The notes under the pieces were generated by a model that was not told the DNA's origin, did no database searches, and worked only from the letters and a program-made list of their open reading frames with translations. A DNA stretch of 64,000 nt from Dryocola sp032051265 (GTDB taxonomy: Bacteria > Pseudomonadota > Gammaproteobacteria > Enterobacterales > Enterobacteriaceae): positions 310,001 through 374,000 of the forward strand of contig DAMBYU010000004.1 in NCBI GenBank assembly GCA_032051265.1. Direction: 5' to 3'. Position numbers and translations under genes: made by a program. Shown piece by piece: positions 26,872 through 36,012 of the stretch. The first letter of the stretch is position 1, and each line of letters opens with the position of its first letter.

Positions 26872-26993
26872 GCAAACTTCCCAACAACTGCCTGCAAAAG
26901 CGGTTGCCGGAGGTATTATTCTGCGCTTAGATGTCAACGTTGTAACCATGACCAGGGTATGGTTATGGATAACTTACTGATTAAGGGGCTACT

Positions 26994-27998
26994 GTGAAAT
27001 TGGATGAAATCGCGCGCCTGGCTGGAGTTTCGCGCACCACCGCGAGCTACGTCATCAACGGTAAAGCAAAGCAGTATCGAGTCAGTGATAAAACCGTTGA
27101 GAAAGTCATGGCAGTTGTACGCGAACATAACTACCACCCAAATGCGGTGGCGGCGGGTTTACGAGCGGGCCGCACACGCTCTATTGGCCTCGTTATCCCG
27201 GATCTGGAAAACACCAGTTACACCCGAATTGCGAACTACCTTGAACGCCAGGCTCGCCAGCGCGGTTATCAGTTGCTCATCGCCTGCTCAGAAGATCAGC
27301 CCGACAACGAGATGCGTTGTATTGAGCATCTTCTACAGCGCCAGGTTGATGCCATAATCGTTTCAACATCCCTCCCGCCTGAGCACCCCTTCTATCAACG
27401 CTGGGCTAACGATCCTTTCCCAATTATCGCGCTGGATCGCGCATTGGATCGTGAACACTTTACAAGCGTGGTGGGTGCCGATCAGGATGATGCTGAAATG
27501 CTCGCGCAAGAACTGCGCAAATTCCCGGGCGACACGATTCTTTATCTCGGCGCGTTGCCGGAATTATCCGTCAGCTTTCTGCGTGAACAAGGATTTCGTA
27601 CGGCCTGGGAGGGCGATCCTCGCGAAGTCCATTTCCTCTATGCGAACAGTTATGAGCGTGAAGCCGCAGCCCAGCTCTTCGAAAAATGGCTGGAAACACA
27701 TCCGATGCCGCAAGCGTTATACACCACGTCCTTCGCTCTGCTGCAGGGCGTTATGGATGTCACCCTGCGTCGCGAAGGGCGTTTGCCTTCTGAACTTGCT
27801 ATCGCCACCTTTGGCGATCATGAGCTGCTTGATTTCTTACAATGTCCTGTACTGGCGGTGGCGCAGCGCCACCGTGACGTTGCTGAGCGCGTGCTGGAAC
27901 TGGTGCTCGCAAGCCTTGATGAACCGCGAAAGCCTAAACCAGGGCTTACCAGGATTCGCCGCAACCTTTATCGTCGTGGCAGCTTAAGCCGTCATTAA
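26994..27998 (+). CDS. cra: Catabolite repressor/activator Cra (FruR), GTG start
   Basis: LacI-family global regulator of carbon flow, released from DNA by fructose 1-phosphate. GTG start at 26994, as in E. coli; 334 aa (KLDEIARLAGVSRTTASYVI is the HTH at residues 2-21), followed by the hinge and a periplasmic-binding-like sensor domain. I searched the 120 bp upstream for the E. coli fruL leader peptide and did not find a convincing copy. Confidence 0.97.
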   Translation: MKLDEIARLAGVSRTTASYVINGKAKQYRVSDKTVEKVMAVVREHNYHPNAVAAGLRAGRTRSIGLVIPDLENTSYTRIANYLERQARQRGYQLLIACSEDQPDNEMRCIEHLLQRQVDAIIVSTSLPPEHPFYQRWANDPFPIIALDRALDREHFTSVVGADQDDAEMLAQELRKFPGDTILYLGALPELSVSFLREQGFRTAWEGDPREVHFLYANSYEREAAAQLFEKWLETHPMPQALYTTSFALLQGVMDVTLRREGRLPSELAIATFGDHELLDFLQCPVLAVAQRHRDVAERVLELVLASLDEPRKPKPGLTRIRRNLYRRGSLSRH

Positions 27999-28003
27999 GA
28001 AGT

Positions 28004-28026
28004 AAAGGCAGTTTCGGCTGCCTTTG
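28004..28026 (+). terminator. cra terminator
   Basis: AAAGGCAG / CTGCCTTT stem with loop TTTCGG, 5 bp past the cra stop; the following T-run is short. Confidence 0.75.
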
Positions 28027-28469
28027 TTAATTAAGATTAATCTCCTTTTAAATTCCCTTATTATTTCTGGGAATTAAATATTTGTCGCTGAACGTAAAGA
28101 AACACACCTTTAAAAGATTAATTCGGTTCACCGTATTATTTTGTTACATACGAAGCGTTAAAAATGTCGGATAATTAAACGATAGCCATCTCCTTATCTC
28201 CGGACCCGCCTGTGGGCCGCATTTCACCTGCATCTGACGCTGTTATCCTGTAAGGAAATACCTTAAAATGCCGACCGCGTCGCAAACTGAGTAGTTAATA
28301 GGTTTGTTATCAGGTTTTTAGTAAATTTAACGAACTGCATGTTTATTCGTCTCTTTTCTTTCAAATATTCATACTGTTAATTTTGCTTCGTTCATGCAGT
28401 GCTTTTCATGCCAGCCATTAATCAACCGTTTAGGCGGGAAAATTTATTTCCCTGTACCGCGAGGCTTGC
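28027..28469. other. Gene-free region between cra and the dcw promoter
   Basis: About 440 bp, fairly A/T-rich. I see no ORF with coding character. A small inverted repeat TAAGG-AAATA-CCTTA lies near 28253-28267. E. coli also has a long gap here. Confidence 0.6.
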
Positions 28470-28499
28470 TTGACAAGCTTTTCCTCCGCTCCGTAAACT
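28470..28499 (+). promoter_or_regulatory. Pmra, main promoter of the dcw cluster
   Basis: TTGACA (28470-28475) and TAAACT (28494-28499) with an 18-bp spacer. The sequence around it matches the E. coli Pmra promoter almost base for base. Confidence 0.9.
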
Positions 28500-28507
28500 C
28501 CTTTGGG

Positions 28508-28532
28508 TGGGAATTTGTGGGGGAAAGTGGTG
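28508..28532 (+). promoter_or_regulatory. MraZ operator
   Basis: Three direct repeats TGGGA, TGGGG and TGGTG at 10-bp intervals, the TGGGN-N5 array bound by MraZ, which represses its own operon. The third copy departs from TGGG. Confidence 0.85.
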
Positions 28533-28560
28533 GAAAGGATCAATTTAGGATGAGGCTGGC

Positions 28561-29019
28561 ATGTTCCGTGGAGCAACGTTAGTCAATCTCGACAGCAAAG
28601 GGCGGCTTGCCGTACCTACCCGATATCGGGAAAAGCTTGTCGACATCTCTGAAGGTCAGATGGTATGCACCATCGACATCCATCATCCCTGCCTGCTGCT
28701 TTACACCCTCCCCGAGTGGGAAATTATTGAACAAAAGCTAGCCCGTTTGTCGAGCATGAATCCAGTAGAGCGCCGTGTGCAGCGGCTTTTACTTGGCCAT
28801 GCCAGTGAATGTCAAATGGATAGTGCCGGGCGATTACTGGTGGCGCCTGTTTTACGCCAGCACGCCGGGTTGACCAAAGAAGTCATGCTGGTCGGGCAGT
28901 TCAATAAATTTGAACTGTGGGATGAAGCGACCTGGCATCAACAGATCAAGGAAGACATCGACGCTGAGCAGGAAACGACAAGTGATTTGTCGGAACGCCT
29001 GCAGGACTTGTCACTATAA
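28561..29019 (+). CDS. mraZ: Transcriptional regulator MraZ
   Basis: 152-aa DNA-binding protein of the AbrB/SpoVT-like fold that represses the dcw cluster. Two repeated MraZ domains are visible, each with a DSKGRL/DSAGRL-type motif (DSKGRLAVPTRYR near residue 10 and DSAGRLLVAPVLR near 85). Preceded by the Pmra promoter and the TGGGN operator. First gene of the 16-gene cluster. Confidence 0.97.
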   Translation: MFRGATLVNLDSKGRLAVPTRYREKLVDISEGQMVCTIDIHHPCLLLYTLPEWEIIEQKLARLSSMNPVERRVQRLLLGHASECQMDSAGRLLVAPVLRQHAGLTKEVMLVGQFNKFELWDEATWHQQIKEDIDAEQETTSDLSERLQDLSL

Positions 29020-29022
29020 GTA

Positions 29023-29964
29023 ATGATGGAAAATTTTAAACACACAACGGTGCTGCTTGATGAGGCCGTGAACGGCCTTAATATTCGTCACGATGGCATT
29101 TACATTGATGGCACTTTTGGTCGTGGCGGCCATTCACGACTGATTCTTTCGCAACTGGGCGCAGAAGGCCGCCTGCTGGCTATCGACCGCGATCCGCAGG
29201 CTATTGCTGCGGCTCAGGCCATTGACGATCCGCGCTTCAATATCATTCATGGCCCTTTTTCCGAGCTGGCGGAATATGTACGCGAACGCGACCTGCAGGG
29301 CAAAATCGACGGCATTTTGCTCGATCTCGGCGTTTCTTCACCGCAGCTTGACGACGCAGAACGCGGCTTTTCGTTTATGCGTGACGGCCCGCTGGATATG
29401 CGTATGGATCCCACTCGCGGACAATCAGCCGCTCAGTGGCTGCTTACCGCAGAAGAAGCTGACATTGCCTGGGTCATTAAAACCTATGGTGAAGAGAAAT
29501 TTGGCAAACGCATCGCACGCGCCATTATTGAGCGTAATCGCGAACAGCCAATGACCCGCACTAAAGAACTGGCAGCCGTTGTGGCGGCGGCGATGCCGGT
29601 TAAAGATAAGTTCAAACATCCGGCAACGCGTACCTTCCAGGCCATACGTATCTGGATCAATAGCGAATTAGAAGAGATCGAAAAGGCCCTGAAAGGATCT
29701 ATCGACGCGCTGGCTCCGGGCGGCCGTTTATCCATTATCAGCTTCCACTCGCTTGAAGATCGTATTGTGAAGCGCTTTATGCGTGAAAACAGCCGTGGCC
29801 CGCAGGTTCCGGCTGGTTTACCGATGACGGAAGCGCAGTTGAATAAACTCGGCGGCCGCTATCTGAAAGCGCTCGGCAAAATGATGCCGGGTGAAGAAGA
29901 AGTCGCGGAAAATACTCGCGCGCGCAGTTCAGTGCTGCGCATTGCCGAGAGGACTAACGCATGA
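29023..29964 (+). CDS. rsmH: 16S rRNA m4C1402 methyltransferase RsmH (MraW)
   Basis: SAM-dependent methyltransferase acting on C1402 of 16S rRNA. 313 aa, as in E. coli. The SAM motif is YIDGTFGRGGHSRLIL, with ILLDLGVSSPQLD and SIISFHSLEDRIVKRFM further on. The stop overlaps the ftsL start by 4 nt (ATGA). Confidence 0.98.
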   Translation: MMENFKHTTVLLDEAVNGLNIRHDGIYIDGTFGRGGHSRLILSQLGAEGRLLAIDRDPQAIAAAQAIDDPRFNIIHGPFSELAEYVRERDLQGKIDGILLDLGVSSPQLDDAERGFSFMRDGPLDMRMDPTRGQSAAQWLLTAEEADIAWVIKTYGEEKFGKRIARAIIERNREQPMTRTKELAAVVAAAMPVKDKFKHPATRTFQAIRIWINSELEEIEKALKGSIDALAPGGRLSIISFHSLEDRIVKRFMRENSRGPQVPAGLPMTEAQLNKLGGRYLKALGKMMPGEEEVAENTRARSSVLRIAERTNA

Positions 29965-30323
29965 TCAACGCAGTGACAGAAGCCCTCGGGAAAGTAACCC
30001 AGCTTGGCAGTAATGAACGCCATGCGCTGCCAACGGTGATTGGCGGGGATCTCTTACGCCACGGCAAACTGCCACTGTGTCTGTTCGTCGCCATTATCTT
30101 TACCGCCATTTCAGTTGTGACCACCGCGCACCATACCCGTTTGCTGACGGCTCAACGTGAGCAAATGGTGGTGGAGCGTGATGCTCTGGATATCGAATGG
30201 CGTAACCTGATTTTAGAAGAAAACGCACTCGGCGATCATAGCCGGGTGGAACGGATCGCAACGGAAAAGCTGCAATTGCAGCATGTCGACCCTTCGCAGG
30301 AAAATATCGTAGTTCAGCAATAA
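29961..30323 (+). CDS. ftsL: Cell division protein FtsL
   Basis: Bitopic division protein that joins FtsB and FtsQ. 120 aa (E. coli 121): short cytoplasmic N-terminus, one membrane segment (about residues 36-56, LCLFVAIIFTAISVVTTAH) and a periplasmic leucine-zipper-like coiled coil (REQMVVERDALDIEWRNLIL). Confidence 0.97.
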   Translation: MINAVTEALGKVTQLGSNERHALPTVIGGDLLRHGKLPLCLFVAIIFTAISVVTTAHHTRLLTAQREQMVVERDALDIEWRNLILEENALGDHSRVERIATEKLQLQHVDPSQENIVVQQ

Positions 30324-30338
30324 GGAATTGTGCGACAG

Positions 30339-32105
30339 ATGAGAGCAGCGGCAAAAACGCTTAAACCAAAACGCCAGGAAGAGCAGGCCAACTTTATCGG
30401 TTGGCGTTTTGCGTTGCTTTGCGGTTGTATCTTACTGGCGCTGACTTTTCTGTTAGGCCGCGTCGCCTTTCTGCAGATTATTGCCCCGGATATGCTTGTG
30501 CGTCAGGGGGACATGCGTTCCCTGCGCGTGCAGGAAGTGTCCACCTCCCGTGGGATGATCAGCGATCGTGCGGGTCGTCCGCTGGCAGTTAGCGTGCCGG
30601 TGAAAGCCATTTGGGCCGATCCAAAGGAACTGCATGAAGCCGGTGGTATCACCCTCGATAACCGCTGGAAAGCGCTGGCGGACGCGCTAAAAATTCCACT
30701 CGATCAACTCGCTTCACGCGTGAACAGCAACCCAAAAGGGCGTTTTATCTATCTGGCGCGTCAGGTTAATCCGGATATCGGCGATTACATCAAGAAGCTA
30801 AAACTGCCGGGGATTCACTTACGTGAAGAGTCCCGCCGCTACTATCCCTCAGGCGAAGTCACTGCTCACCTCATTGGTTTTACGAACGTCGACAGCCAGG
30901 GAATCGAAGGCGTCGAGAAAAGCTTTGATAAATGGCTTACCGGTCAGCCCGGCGAGCGAATTGTGCGTAAAGACCGCTATGGTCGCGTTATCGAAGATAT
31001 CTCCTCAACGGATAGCCAGGCCGCCCACAATCTGGCATTGAGCATTGATGAGCGCCTGCAGGCGCTGGTTTATCGCGAGCTCAATAACGCCGTGGCCTTT
31101 AATAAAGCGGAATCGGGCAGCGCCGTGCTGGTGGATGTGAACACGGGTGAAGTTCTGGCGATGGCAAACAGCCCGTCTTATAACCCAAATAATCTGACCG
31201 GCACTCCGAAAGATATTATGCGTAACCGCACCATCACCGACGTGTTTGAACCTGGTTCAACCGTTAAGCCGATGGTTGTAATGACCGCGCTTCAGCGCGG
31301 CGTGGTGCAGGAAAATACCGTACTGAATACCATACCGTACCGCATCAATGGTCATGAGATTAAAGATGTGGCGCGCTACAGCGAATTGACCCTTACCGGG
31401 GTTCTTCAGAAGTCGAGTAACGTCGGGGTTTCCAAACTGGCGTTAGCGATGCCCTCCTCAGCGTTAGTAGATACTTACTCACGTTTTGGACTGGGAAAAG
31501 CGACCAATTTGGGGTTGGTCGGGGAACGCAGTGGCTTATATCCTCAAAAACAACGGTGGTCTGACATAGAGAGGGCCACCTTCTCTTTCGGCTACGGGCT
31601 AATGGTAACGCCGTTACAGTTAGCGCGAGTCTACGCAACCATTGGCAGCTACGGGGTTTACCGTCCGCTGTCGATAACCAAAGTTGACCCGCCGGTGCCC
31701 GGCGAGCGTATCTTCCCGGAATCTACCGTTCGCACCGTCGTTCATATGATGGAAAGCGTGGCCCTGCCAGGCGGCGGGGGCGTGAAAGCGGCCATCAAAG
31801 GCTACCGCATTGCGATTAAAACCGGTACGGCGAAAAAAGTCGGGCCGGACGGGAAATACATCAACAAATACATTGCTTACACTGCGGGCGTCGCACCAGC
31901 CAGTAATCCGCGCTTTGCGTTGGTGGTGGTGATTAACGATCCGCAGGCGGGTAAATATTACGGTGGTGCCGTATCCGCACCTGTGTTCGGGGCCATCATG
32001 GGCGGCGTGTTACGCACCATGAACATCGAACCAGACGCGCTGGCAACCGGTGAAAAAAGCGAATTTGTAATTAATCAGAAAGAGGGATCAGGTGGCAGAT
32101 CGTAA
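30339..32105 (+). CDS. ftsI: Septal peptidoglycan transpeptidase FtsI (PBP3)
   Basis: Division-specific class B penicillin-binding protein. Start at ATG 30339 (MRAAAKTLKPKRQEEQANF), 588 aa as in E. coli; a GTG 9 nt upstream is also in frame. One N-terminal membrane anchor (about 20-40), then the dimerisation module and the transpeptidase domain with catalytic Ser in GSTVKPM (near 307), SSN in QKSSNVGVS (near 359) and KTGTAKK (near 494). Overlaps murE by 14 nt. Confidence 0.98.
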   Translation: MRAAAKTLKPKRQEEQANFIGWRFALLCGCILLALTFLLGRVAFLQIIAPDMLVRQGDMRSLRVQEVSTSRGMISDRAGRPLAVSVPVKAIWADPKELHEAGGITLDNRWKALADALKIPLDQLASRVNSNPKGRFIYLARQVNPDIGDYIKKLKLPGIHLREESRRYYPSGEVTAHLIGFTNVDSQGIEGVEKSFDKWLTGQPGERIVRKDRYGRVIEDISSTDSQAAHNLALSIDERLQALVYRELNNAVAFNKAESGSAVLVDVNTGEVLAMANSPSYNPNNLTGTPKDIMRNRTITDVFEPGSTVKPMVVMTALQRGVVQENTVLNTIPYRINGHEIKDVARYSELTLTGVLQKSSNVGVSKLALAMPSSALVDTYSRFGLGKATNLGLVGERSGLYPQKQRWSDIERATFSFGYGLMVTPLQLARVYATIGSYGVYRPLSITKVDPPVPGERIFPESTVRTVVHMMESVALPGGGGVKAAIKGYRIAIKTGTAKKVGPDGKYINKYIAYTAGVAPASNPRFALVVVINDPQAGKYYGGAVSAPVFGAIMGGVLRTMNIEPDALATGEKSEFVINQKEGSGGRS

Positions 32106-33579
32106 TTTGCGCGACCTTCTCGCTCCGTGGGTGCCATTGGCCCCGGAGAGAGCACTGCGAGAGATGACACTCGATAGCCGCGTGGCGGCTTCGGGCGACC
32201 TTTTTGTGGCGGTGGTCGGTCATCAGGCGGACGGGCGTCGATATATCCCGCAGGCAATTGCGCAAGGCGTAGCGGCCGTCGTTGCAGAGGCGCAGGGCGA
32301 AGCAAGCGATGGCGAAATCCGTGAAATGCACGGTGTGCCGGTGATTTACCTCAGCCAGCTGCATCAACGACTCTCCGCGCTCGCGGGACGTTTTTATCAT
32401 GAACCTTCCGCTGCGCTGCGCCTGGTTGGCGTGACCGGTACCAACGGCAAAACCACAACCACGCAGCTTCTCGCACAATGGGCGCAGCTACTGGGTGAAA
32501 CCAGTGCGGTAATGGGGACCGTGGGCAACGGTTTGCTCAGTCAGGTTATCCCAACCGAGAATACCACCGGCTCGGCTGTTGATGTACAGCAAGTGCTTGC
32601 TAACCTGCATCAGCGGGGCGCAACGTTTGCGGCGATGGAAGTCTCTTCCCATGGCCTGGTGCAGCATCGCGTGGCGGCACTGAAATTCGCCGCCTCTGTA
32701 TTTACCAATCTCAGCCGCGATCATCTTGATTATCACGGCGATATGGCAGGCTACGAAGCCGCCAAATGGCTGCTGTTTTCCGAGCACGAAGCCGGGCAAG
32801 CCATCATTAACGCGGACGACGAAGTGGGCCGTAAGTGGCTGGCTCGTTTGCCGGACGCCGTGGCGGTGACCATGGAAAACAATCTTCAGCCGGGCTGTCA
32901 TGGCCGCTGGCTGAAGGCGACAAACGTCCACTATCACGATGGCGGCGCCACCATTCAGTTCAGCTCTTCCTGGGGCGATGGCGCAGTCGAAAGCCGCCTG
33001 ATGGGCGCCTTTAACGTCAGCAACCTGTTACTGGCTCTGGCCACGCTTCTGGCGCTGGGTTACGAGCTGGCGGATCTGTTGAAAACCGCTGAACGCCTGC
33101 AGCCAGTTTGTGGCCGTATGGAAGTGTTCACCGCACCGGGCAAAACCACGGTTGTGGTGGATTACGCTCACACGCCGGATGCGCTGGAAAAAGCGCTTCA
33201 GGCAGCGCGCCTGCACTGTACCGGCAAACTGTGGTGCGTGTTTGGCTGCGGCGGCGACCGCGACAAAGGCAAACGTCCAATAATGGGCGCCATTGCGGAA
33301 CAGTATGCTGACGTGGTGGTGGTCACTGACGACAACCCGCGCACGGAAGAGCCAAAAGCTATCGTGAACGACATCCTTGCAGGCATGCTGGATGCGGGTC
33401 GCGCCTATGTCGTACCGGGGCGTGCCGAAGCCGTCACCAACGCGATCATGCAGGCTAAAGAGAACGATGTTGTGCTGGTTGCAGGCAAAGGCCATGAAGA
33501 TTATCAGATTGTTGGCAATCGCCGTCTCGACTATTCAGATCGCGTGACCGCAGCTCGCTTGCTGGGAGTGGTGGCATGA
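32092..33579 (+). CDS. murE: UDP-MurNAc-tripeptide synthetase MurE, GTG start
   Basis: Adds meso-diaminopimelate to UDP-MurNAc-L-Ala-D-Glu. 495 aa as in E. coli, with a GTG start inside the end of ftsI. The ATP site is VTGTNGKTTTTQLLAQ (near residue 115), and TDDNPRTEEP holds the DNPR motif that selects meso-DAP over lysine, as expected for a Gram-negative. Confidence 0.98.
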   Translation: MADRNLRDLLAPWVPLAPERALREMTLDSRVAASGDLFVAVVGHQADGRRYIPQAIAQGVAAVVAEAQGEASDGEIREMHGVPVIYLSQLHQRLSALAGRFYHEPSAALRLVGVTGTNGKTTTTQLLAQWAQLLGETSAVMGTVGNGLLSQVIPTENTTGSAVDVQQVLANLHQRGATFAAMEVSSHGLVQHRVAALKFAASVFTNLSRDHLDYHGDMAGYEAAKWLLFSEHEAGQAIINADDEVGRKWLARLPDAVAVTMENNLQPGCHGRWLKATNVHYHDGGATIQFSSSWGDGAVESRLMGAFNVSNLLLALATLLALGYELADLLKTAERLQPVCGRMEVFTAPGKTTVVVDYAHTPDALEKALQAARLHCTGKLWCVFGCGGDRDKGKRPIMGAIAEQYADVVVVTDDNPRTEEPKAIVNDILAGMLDAGRAYVVPGRAEAVTNAIMQAKENDVVLVAGKGHEDYQIVGNRRLDYSDRVTAARLLGVVA

Positions 33580-34934
33580 TCCGCGTTTCACTGAGCCAAC
33601 TCGCCGGCATTCTGTCCGGGCAGCTGCACGGCGCTGATGCGGATATTGTTGATGTCACTACGGACACGCGTAAATTAACGTCTGGCTGTCTGTTCGTCGC
33701 GCTTAAAGGCGAACGCTTTGACGCGCATGACTTCGCGGAAGAGGCCGTTAAAGACGGTGCCGGTGCGCTGCTTGTTAGCCGCAAGCTGCCGATTGATGTC
33801 CCGCAGCTGGTTGTTGAAGATACACGCCAGGCTTTCGGGCAGCTAGCTGCCTGGGTGCGTCAGCAGGTTCCAACTCGCGTCGTTGCGCTGACTGGCTCAT
33901 CCGGCAAGACCTCCGTAAAAGAGATGACCGCCGCGATCCTGCGCCAGTGCGGTAACACGCTCTACACCGCAGGCAACCTGAATAATGACATCGGGGTGCC
34001 CATGACGCTGCTGCGTCTGACGCCGGAATACGATTACGCCGTGATTGAGCTGGGCGCAAACCACCAGGGCGAAATCGCCTGGACGGTGAGCCTGACTCGT
34101 CCGGAAGCGGCCTTAGTCAATAACCTCGCCGCCGCGCATCTGGAAGGTTTTGGATCGCTTGCTGGCGTGGCGAAAGCAAAAGGGGAAATCTTTGCCGGTT
34201 TACCTGCTAACGGTATCGCAATTGTAAATGCCGATAATAACGACTGGCTGAACTGGCAGGAGGTGATTGGCACACGCAAAACCTGGCGTTTTTCGCCCGA
34301 CACGGCAAACAGCGATTTCACCGCTACCAACGTGCATATCACCTCTCACGGTACGGAATTTACCCTGCAAACCCCAACGGGCGATATCGAAATCACTATG
34401 CCGCTGCCGGGTCGCCACAATATTGCGAACGCACTGGCTGCAACCGCGCTGGCAATGGCCGTAGGTGCGCCGCATGAAGCCGTAAAAGCAGGACTGGCGG
34501 AGCTCAAGGCTGTGCCGGGTCGCCTGTATCCGATTCAGCTTGCGCCAACCCAGCTGCTGCTTGACGACAGCTATAACGCAAACGTGGGTTCAATGACGGC
34601 CGCCGCTCAGGTGCTTTCTGAGATGCCAGGTTTTCGGGTTATGGTCGTTGGGGATATGGGCGAGCTTGGCAATGAAGCGCAGGATTGCCATCGCCAGGTT
34701 GGGGAGGCCGCGAAAGCTGCCGGTATCGACTGCGTGTTAAGCGTGGGCGTACTGAGCGAAATTATCAGCCAGGCTTCTGAAGCTGGCGAACATTTTACCG
34801 ATAAAAAAGCTGTGATAGCGCGCCTGCATGCGCTAATCGCAGAGCATGCAATTATCACCATTTTAGTGAAGGGTTCACGTAGTGCCGCCATGGAAGAGGT
34901 GGTACGCGCATTACAGGAGAAAGGAACATGTTAG
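33576..34934 (+). CDS. murF: UDP-MurNAc-pentapeptide synthetase MurF
   Basis: Adds D-Ala-D-Ala to the tripeptide precursor. 452 aa, as in E. coli. ATP-binding GSSGKTSVKEMTA (near 107) and the Mur ligase C-terminal domain are clear. Overlaps murE by 4 nt and mraY by 7 nt. Confidence 0.98.
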   Translation: MIRVSLSQLAGILSGQLHGADADIVDVTTDTRKLTSGCLFVALKGERFDAHDFAEEAVKDGAGALLVSRKLPIDVPQLVVEDTRQAFGQLAAWVRQQVPTRVVALTGSSGKTSVKEMTAAILRQCGNTLYTAGNLNNDIGVPMTLLRLTPEYDYAVIELGANHQGEIAWTVSLTRPEAALVNNLAAAHLEGFGSLAGVAKAKGEIFAGLPANGIAIVNADNNDWLNWQEVIGTRKTWRFSPDTANSDFTATNVHITSHGTEFTLQTPTGDIEITMPLPGRHNIANALAATALAMAVGAPHEAVKAGLAELKAVPGRLYPIQLAPTQLLLDDSYNANVGSMTAAAQVLSEMPGFRVMVVGDMGELGNEAQDCHRQVGEAAKAAGIDCVLSVGVLSEIISQASEAGEHFTDKKAVIARLHALIAEHAIITILVKGSRSAAMEEVVRALQEKGTC

Positions 34935-36010
34935 TTTGGCTGGCCGAGCACTTGGTCAAATATTATTCCGGCTTTAACGTCTTCTCTTACCTGACGTTTC
35001 GCGCCATCGTCAGCCTGCTGACCGCGCTGTTCATCTCCTTGTGGATGGGCCCGCGCATGATTGCACGTTTACAGCAACTCTCCTTCGGTCAGGTCGTGCG
35101 TAACGACGGGCCGGAATCGCATTTCAGCAAACGCGGTACGCCGACGATGGGCGGGATCATGATCCTGACATCTATCGTGATTTCCGTGCTGCTGTGGGCC
35201 TATCCATCAAACCCGTATGTCTGGTGCGTGCTGTTCGTGCTGGTAGGCTACGGGGCGATAGGCTTTGTCGACGATTATCGCAAAGTGGTACGCAAAGATA
35301 CTAAAGGGCTTATCGCGCGCTGGAAATATTTCTGGATGTCCGTTATCGCCCTGGCCGTGGCTTTCACTATGTATATCGCCGGAAAAGGAACGCCGGCCAC
35401 CGAGCTGGTTGTGCCGTTCTTTAAGGACGTGATGCCGCAGCTTGGCCTGTTCTATGTTCTGCTGGCCTATTTCGTGATTGTGGGCACCGGCAACGCGGTG
35501 AACCTGACCGACGGGCTGGATGGTCTGGCGATCATGCCTACCGTGCTGGTCGCAGGCGGCTTCGCGCTGGTGGCATGGGCTACCGGTAACATGAATTTTG
35601 CCGGCTACCTGCACATTCCTTATTTACGCCATGCGGGTGAGCTGGTGATCGTCTGTACGGCGATCGTTGGCGCGGGGTTAGGCTTTCTGTGGTTCAACAC
35701 CTATCCGGCTCAGGTCTTTATGGGGGACGTTGGTTCCCTGGCTTTGGGCGGCGCGCTTGGCACCATCGCGGTACTGCTGCGTCAGGAGTTCCTGCTGGTG
35801 ATCATGGGCGGCGTATTCGTGGTCGAAACGCTTTCCGTTATTCTGCAGGTGGGTTCCTTTAAGCTACGCGGACAGCGTATTTTCCGCATGGCGCCAATTC
35901 ACCACCACTATGAACTGAAAGGCTGGCCGGAACCGCGCGTTATCGTGCGCTTCTGGATTATCTCGCTGATGCTGGTCCTGATTGGCCTGGCTACGCTGAA
36001 GGTGCGTTAA
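34928..36010 (+). CDS. mraY: Phospho-MurNAc-pentapeptide translocase MraY
   Basis: Integral membrane enzyme that forms lipid I on undecaprenyl phosphate. 360 aa with about ten membrane segments. Catalytic aspartates are in FVDDYRKV and NLTDGLDGLA, and the histidine loop PIHHHYELKGWPE is near the C-terminus. Confidence 0.98.
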   Translation: MLVWLAEHLVKYYSGFNVFSYLTFRAIVSLLTALFISLWMGPRMIARLQQLSFGQVVRNDGPESHFSKRGTPTMGGIMILTSIVISVLLWAYPSNPYVWCVLFVLVGYGAIGFVDDYRKVVRKDTKGLIARWKYFWMSVIALAVAFTMYIAGKGTPATELVVPFFKDVMPQLGLFYVLLAYFVIVGTGNAVNLTDGLDGLAIMPTVLVAGGFALVAWATGNMNFAGYLHIPYLRHAGELVIVCTAIVGAGLGFLWFNTYPAQVFMGDVGSLALGGALGTIAVLLRQEFLLVIMGGVFVVETLSVILQVGSFKLRGQRIFRMAPIHHHYELKGWPEPRVIVRFWIISLMLVLIGLATLKVR

Positions 36011-36012
36011 TC

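Noticed and set aside
26872..26993. E. coli-type fruL leader peptide before cra
   Set aside because: No ORF here matches the remembered FruL sequence; only a 10-codon ORF (MTRVWLWITY) and an open GTG frame are present, neither convincing.
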